A stretch of DNA of 64,000 bases from Pseudoalteromonas rubra (GTDB taxonomy: Bacteria; Pseudomonadota; Gammaproteobacteria; Enterobacterales; Alteromonadaceae). The stretch is from NCBI RefSeq assembly GCF_005886805.2, contig NZ_CP045429.1, forward strand, positions 2,574,501 through 2,638,500, given 5' to 3'. The notes under the pieces are model-generated. The model ran no database searches. It had not been told where the DNA came from and saw only the letters and a program-made list of their open reading frames with translations. Positions 60,985-64,000 of the stretch are shown here, in pieces; the first letter of the stretch is position 1, and every line of letters starts with the position of its first letter. The position numbers and the translations under genes were made by a program.

Positions 60985-62469
60985 TTAAACGTCCAGAAGC
61001 AGACGCGTTGGATCTTCCAGAAGTTCCTTAATTGTAACCAGGAAACCAACCGATTCTTTACCATCGATTTGACGGTGATCGTAAGATAGCGCCAGGTACA
61101 TCATAGGCAGGATTTCAACCTTGCCATTGACCGCCATTGGACGCTCCTGGATTTTGTGCATACCCAGGATTGAAGACTGTGGCAAGTTGATGATAGGCGT
61201 AGACAGTAGTGAACCAAATACACCACCGTTAGTGATGGTGAAGTTACCGCCAGTCATGTCGTCAACAGTTAGTTTACCGTCACGGCCTTTAAGTGCCAGC
61301 TCACGGATGCCTTTTTCGATTTCTGCAACAGACAGCTTATCACAGTCACGTAGTACTGGTGTTACCAGACCACGTGGTGTAGATACCGCGATGCTGATGT
61401 CGAAGTAGTTGTGGTAAACGATGTCATCGCCGTCGATAGACGCGTTTACTTCAGGGAAACGCTTCAGCGCTTCTGTAACCGCTTTCACGTAGAAAGACAT
61501 GAAACCAAGACGGATGCCGTGACGCTCTTCAAATACGTCTTTGTACTGCTTACGAAGGTCCATGATAGGCTTCATGTTAACTTCGTTGAACGTAGTCAGC
61601 ATCGCCGTTGAGTTCTTCGCTTCAAGCAGACGGTTCGCAATAGTCTTACGCAGACGAGTCATTGGAACACGCTTCTGAGTACGGTCACCCACTGGCGCCG
61701 CAGGTGCTGCCGCCGCTGGCGCTGCTGCTGGTTTTGCCGCTGGCGCTTTCAGGAATGCATCAACATCTTCTTTAGTGATGCGACCGCCTTTGCCAGTGCC
61801 TTTGATTTGTGAAGCATCAAGACCTTTTTCAGCAATCAGACGACGCACAGATGGCGTTAGCACATCTGCATTGTCATCGCTTGCTGGTGCAGCGTCGGCC
61901 TGTGCAGCTGGCGCTGCTGCTGGCGCGCCACCGGCAACCAGTTTACCAATCACTTGCTCACCCAGAACGGTTTCACCTTCTGCGTGCAGTTGCTCGCCCA
62001 TTACACCGTCTTCAGGTGCAACAACTTCAAGAACAACTTTGTCTGTTTCGATGTCTACCAGGTTTTGGTCGCGGCTTACCGCTTCACCTGGTTGTACATG
62101 CCAAGTTGCAACTGTAGCGTCTGCTACTGATTCAGGAAGTACAGGTACTTTAATGTCCACTTCTTTACCTTCTGCTGCTGGCGCCGCTGCTGGCGCTGCT
62201 GTTTGTTCATTTGATTGCGCTGGAGCGGCATCTGACGCGCCCAGCTGTGCGATAACTTGCTCACCAAGAACCGTTGCGCCCTCTTCTTCAGAGATAGCGA
62301 CGATAACACCGTCTTCAGGTGCAACCACTTCTAGCACAACTTTATCTGTTTCAATATCTACCAGGTTTTGGTCACGGCTTACTTTGTCACCAACGCTTAC
62401 GTGCCATGTGGCAACTGTTGCATCCGCAACAGATTCAGGAAGAACAGGAACCTTAATTTCGGTCGTCAT
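60985..62469 (-). CDS. sucB: 2-oxoglutarate dehydrogenase E2, dihydrolipoyl succinyltransferase
   Basis: This 494-aa core enzyme of the 2-oxoglutarate dehydrogenase complex transfers succinyl from lipoate to CoA. There are two lipoyl domains, each with [12 protein letters not shown] (lipoyl Lys43 and Lys144); most gammaproteobacterial SucB proteins have one. Ala/Pro-rich linkers follow, then the E1/E3-binding domain ([20 protein letters not shown], about 205) and the catalytic domain ending with SYDHRQIDG (active His). It is coupled to sucA (10-bp gap) and followed by a terminator. Confidence 0.97.
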   Translation of the reverse strand: MTTEIKVPVLPESVADATVATWHVSVGDKVSRDQNLVDIETDKVVLEVVAPEDGVIVAISEEEGATVLGEQVIAQLGASDAAPAQSNEQTAAPAAAPAAEGKEVDIKVPVLPESVADATVATWHVQPGEAVSRDQNLVDIETDKVVLEVVAPEDGVMGEQLHAEGETVLGEQVIGKLVAGGAPAAAPAAQADAAPASDDNADVLTPSVRRLIAEKGLDASQIKGTGKGGRITKEDVDAFLKAPAAKPAAAPAAAAPAAPVGDRTQKRVPMTRLRKTIANRLLEAKNSTAMLTTFNEVNMKPIMDLRKQYKDVFEERHGIRLGFMSFYVKAVTEALKRFPEVNASIDGDDIVYHNYFDISIAVSTPRGLVTPVLRDCDKLSVAEIEKGIRELALKGRDGKLTVDDMTGGNFTITNGGVFGSLLSTPIINLPQSSILGMHKIQERPMAVNGKVEILPMMYLALSYDHRQIDGKESVGFLVTIKELLEDPTRLLLDV

Positions 62470-62479
62470 CTCTAATTCC

Positions 62480-64000
62480 TTATTTCTTAATAGTTAAAGC
62501 GTCAGCAATCAACGCATTTTGTTCTTTTGTATGGGTCGACATGTAGCCACATGCAGGCGCTGCTGCAGCTTTACGACCGGCGTAAGTCAACTTCGCACCA
62601 CTTGGGATAGCTTCCCAGAAATGGTGTTGTGAACAGTACCAGGCACCTTGGTTTTGAGGCTCTTCCTGACACCATACGAAGTCTTTAACGTGCTGGTAGC
62701 GAGCCATGATTTCGTCCATCTCTTTGTGCGGGAACGGATATAGCTGTTCCACACGAACGATAGCGACATTATTCAGCTCTTGCTTGCGACGCTCCTGTAG
62801 CAATTCGTAATAAACCTTACCGCTACAGAACACAACGCGCTCGACGTTTTCAGGATTGATGTCATCAATCTCATCGATCATGTTGTGGAAAACACCTTCG
62901 GACAACTCATCCAGGCTAGACACAGCCAGAGGGTGACGAAGTAGAGATTTTGGTGTCATAACAATCAGAGGACGACGCAGAGGACGTACTGACTGACGAC
63001 GTAACATGGCATAAACTTGTGCAGGAGTACTTGGTACACACACTTGCATGTTATGGTCCGCACACAGTTGTAGGTAACGTTCGAGACGCGCAGAGCTGTG
63101 CTCAGGGCCCTGACCTTCATAACCATGTGGCAGTAATAAAGTCAGACCACACAGGCGGCCCCACTTTTGCTCACCTGAGCTTAGGAATTGGTCGAATACA
63201 ACCTGCGCACCGTTAGCGAAGTCACCGAATTGTGCTTCCCATAGTACCAATGAAGTTGGCTCTGCCGTCGCGTAACCATATTCGAACGCCAATACAGCTT
63301 CTTCAGACAGAACTGAGTCATATACTTCAAACAGACCCTGATCGTCACGAACGTTTTGTAACGGCAGATAAGTTGAAGCATCAGCCTGGTTGTGCACAAC
63401 CGCATGACGGTGGAAGAAAGTACCACGGCCTGAATCCTGACCAGTCAAACGAATGTCCGTACCCTGGTCAACCAAAGTCGCATAAGCAAGTGTTTCAGCC
63501 ATACCCCAGTCAAGTAGCTTCTCGCCACTGGCCATGGTCTTACGGTCGTCGTAGATTTTCTTAACGCGCGACTGAGCTTTGTGATCCGCCGGGTAAGTCG
63601 AGATTTTCTCACTCAACTCTTTGAGCTTTTCAACAGGAACACTTGCCTCGTAATCGGTATCCCAGTCATGACCAACATATTTTGACCAATCTGAAGAGTG
63701 CTTGGTCTCTGGCTGAATTTCTTCAACCACAATCTGGCCTTTATCCAGACCGTTACGGTAGTCATCTGCCAGCGTTTTTGCTTCATCAGCGCTCAAAACG
63801 CCTTCTGCGACCAATCTGTCAGCATAAATCTGACGCGGTACAGGGTGCTTTTTGATCTTCTGATACATCAGCGGCTGAGTTGCATTTGGCTCATCAGCTT
63901 CGTTGTGGCCATGACGACGGTAACAAACCAGATCAATCACCACATCACGCTTAAACTTGTTGCGGAAATCAAGGGCAACTTGCGTAACGAACGCAACCGC
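62480..64000 (-). CDS. sucA: 2-oxoglutarate dehydrogenase E1, partial (runs off the window)
   Basis: This is the C-terminal part of the thiamine-diphosphate-dependent E1 enzyme, which decarboxylates 2-oxoglutarate. It begins before the visible start, with the open frame running to the window end ([20 protein letters not shown] at the edge). [39 protein letters not shown] and [20 protein letters not shown] are hallmark segments; the end is the usual SucA C-terminus. About 507 residues are present of about 940. It is the first gene of the sucAB pair here. Confidence 0.97.
   Translation of the reverse strand, partial: AVAFVTQVALDFRNKFKRDVVIDLVCYRRHGHNEADEPNATQPLMYQKIKKHPVPRQIYADRLVAEGVLSADEAKTLADDYRNGLDKGQIVVEEIQPETKHSSDWSKYVGHDWDTDYEASVPVEKLKELSEKISTYPADHKAQSRVKKIYDDRKTMASGEKLLDWGMAETLAYATLVDQGTDIRLTGQDSGRGTFFHRHAVVHNQADASTYLPLQNVRDDQGLFEVYDSVLSEEAVLAFEYGYATAEPTSLVLWEAQFGDFANGAQVVFDQFLSSGEQKWGRLCGLTLLLPHGYEGQGPEHSSARLERYLQLCADHNMQVCVPSTPAQVYAMLRRQSVRPLRRPLIVMTPKSLLRHPLAVSSLDELSEGVFHNMIDEIDDINPENVERVVFCSGKVYYELLQERRKQELNNVAIVRVEQLYPFPHKEMDEIMARYQHVKDFVWCQEEPQNQGAWYCSQHHFWEAIPSGAKLTYAGRKAAAAPACGYMSTHTKEQNALIADALTIKK

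Noticed and set aside
59636..63855. Long open frames on the plus strand opposite sucA-sucD
   Set aside because: They are antisense shadows caused by codon bias of highly conserved genes; no ribosome binding sites or family matches.

Overview
The window is a piece of a low-GC marine gammaproteobacterial chromosome, most likely Pseudoalteromonas. The evidence is the core block at the right end (sucA-sucB-sucC-sucD, a DUF3083 gene, glnS), a LodA/GoxA-type quinoprotein oxidase pair, and a large chromosomal integron. No rRNA, tRNA, CRISPR array or prophage was seen.

Layout. From about position 1 to 50.8 kb the DNA is a sedentary chromosomal integron array. Small genes, nearly all on the minus strand, are separated by imperfect inverted repeats that look like attC sites. 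On the plus strand each repeat starts with an AACGC-type core and ends with a TTGTTA-type core that often overlaps the stop codon of the next gene. I mark about 58 sites. The integrase gene intI lies at 51.16-52.28 kb on the plus strand, divergent from the cassettes, with attI between it and the first cassette. intI has a good sigma-70-like promoter overlapped by a perfect CTGT-N8-ACAG LexA box. However, it is split by a 165-bp miniature inverted-repeat element (MITE), so the array is probably frozen unless an integrase acts in trans. Two further attI-like copies lie inside the array, at 48.05 kb (next to a Y1/HUH-transposase element) and at 15.85 kb (joined to a decayed promoter and 5' end of a second intI). 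The array therefore looks like three integron modules joined end to end.

Cassette content. Most cassettes encode single small proteins of unknown function: lipoproteins, small membrane proteins, and immunity-protein-like singletons (Imm53, DUF2199, DUF6228). Recognisable ones include a fatty-acid desaturase, a paraoxonase-like propeller, a leucine-rich-repeat protein, DinB and GFA enzymes, and an Sll1717-type P-loop ATPase. One multigene cassette carries HxlR, SDR and ChrR-like cupin genes; another carries TetR and GFA genes. The most notable cassette (3.2-4.16 kb) pairs a minimal CRISPR-polymerase (mCpol) cyclase with a two-TM/beta protein, the architecture of the Panoptes antiphage system. 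At 6.3-11.2 kb lie a plus-strand lodA/lodB-like pair and a convergent Tat-exported flavin amine oxidase; these look like non-cassette cargo. Many cassette ORFs are broken by one-base shifts in homopolymers or by single stops. This fits silent decay far from the cassette promoter, but assembly error must be excluded.

Right flank (52.4-64 kb). Here lie a small unknown gene, a Ser/Thr-kinase-like protein, glnS with a terminator, the DUF3083 gene, and a broken MABP-like gene whose start region holds five copies of a 7-bp repeat (a possible translational phase-variation switch). This gene is cut at its 3' end by a second copy of the MITE that broke intI. Next come sucD and sucC, then sucB and a partial sucA, each pair followed by its own terminator. 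The suc genes encode the succinyl-CoA synthetase and 2-oxoglutarate dehydrogenase steps of the TCA cycle.
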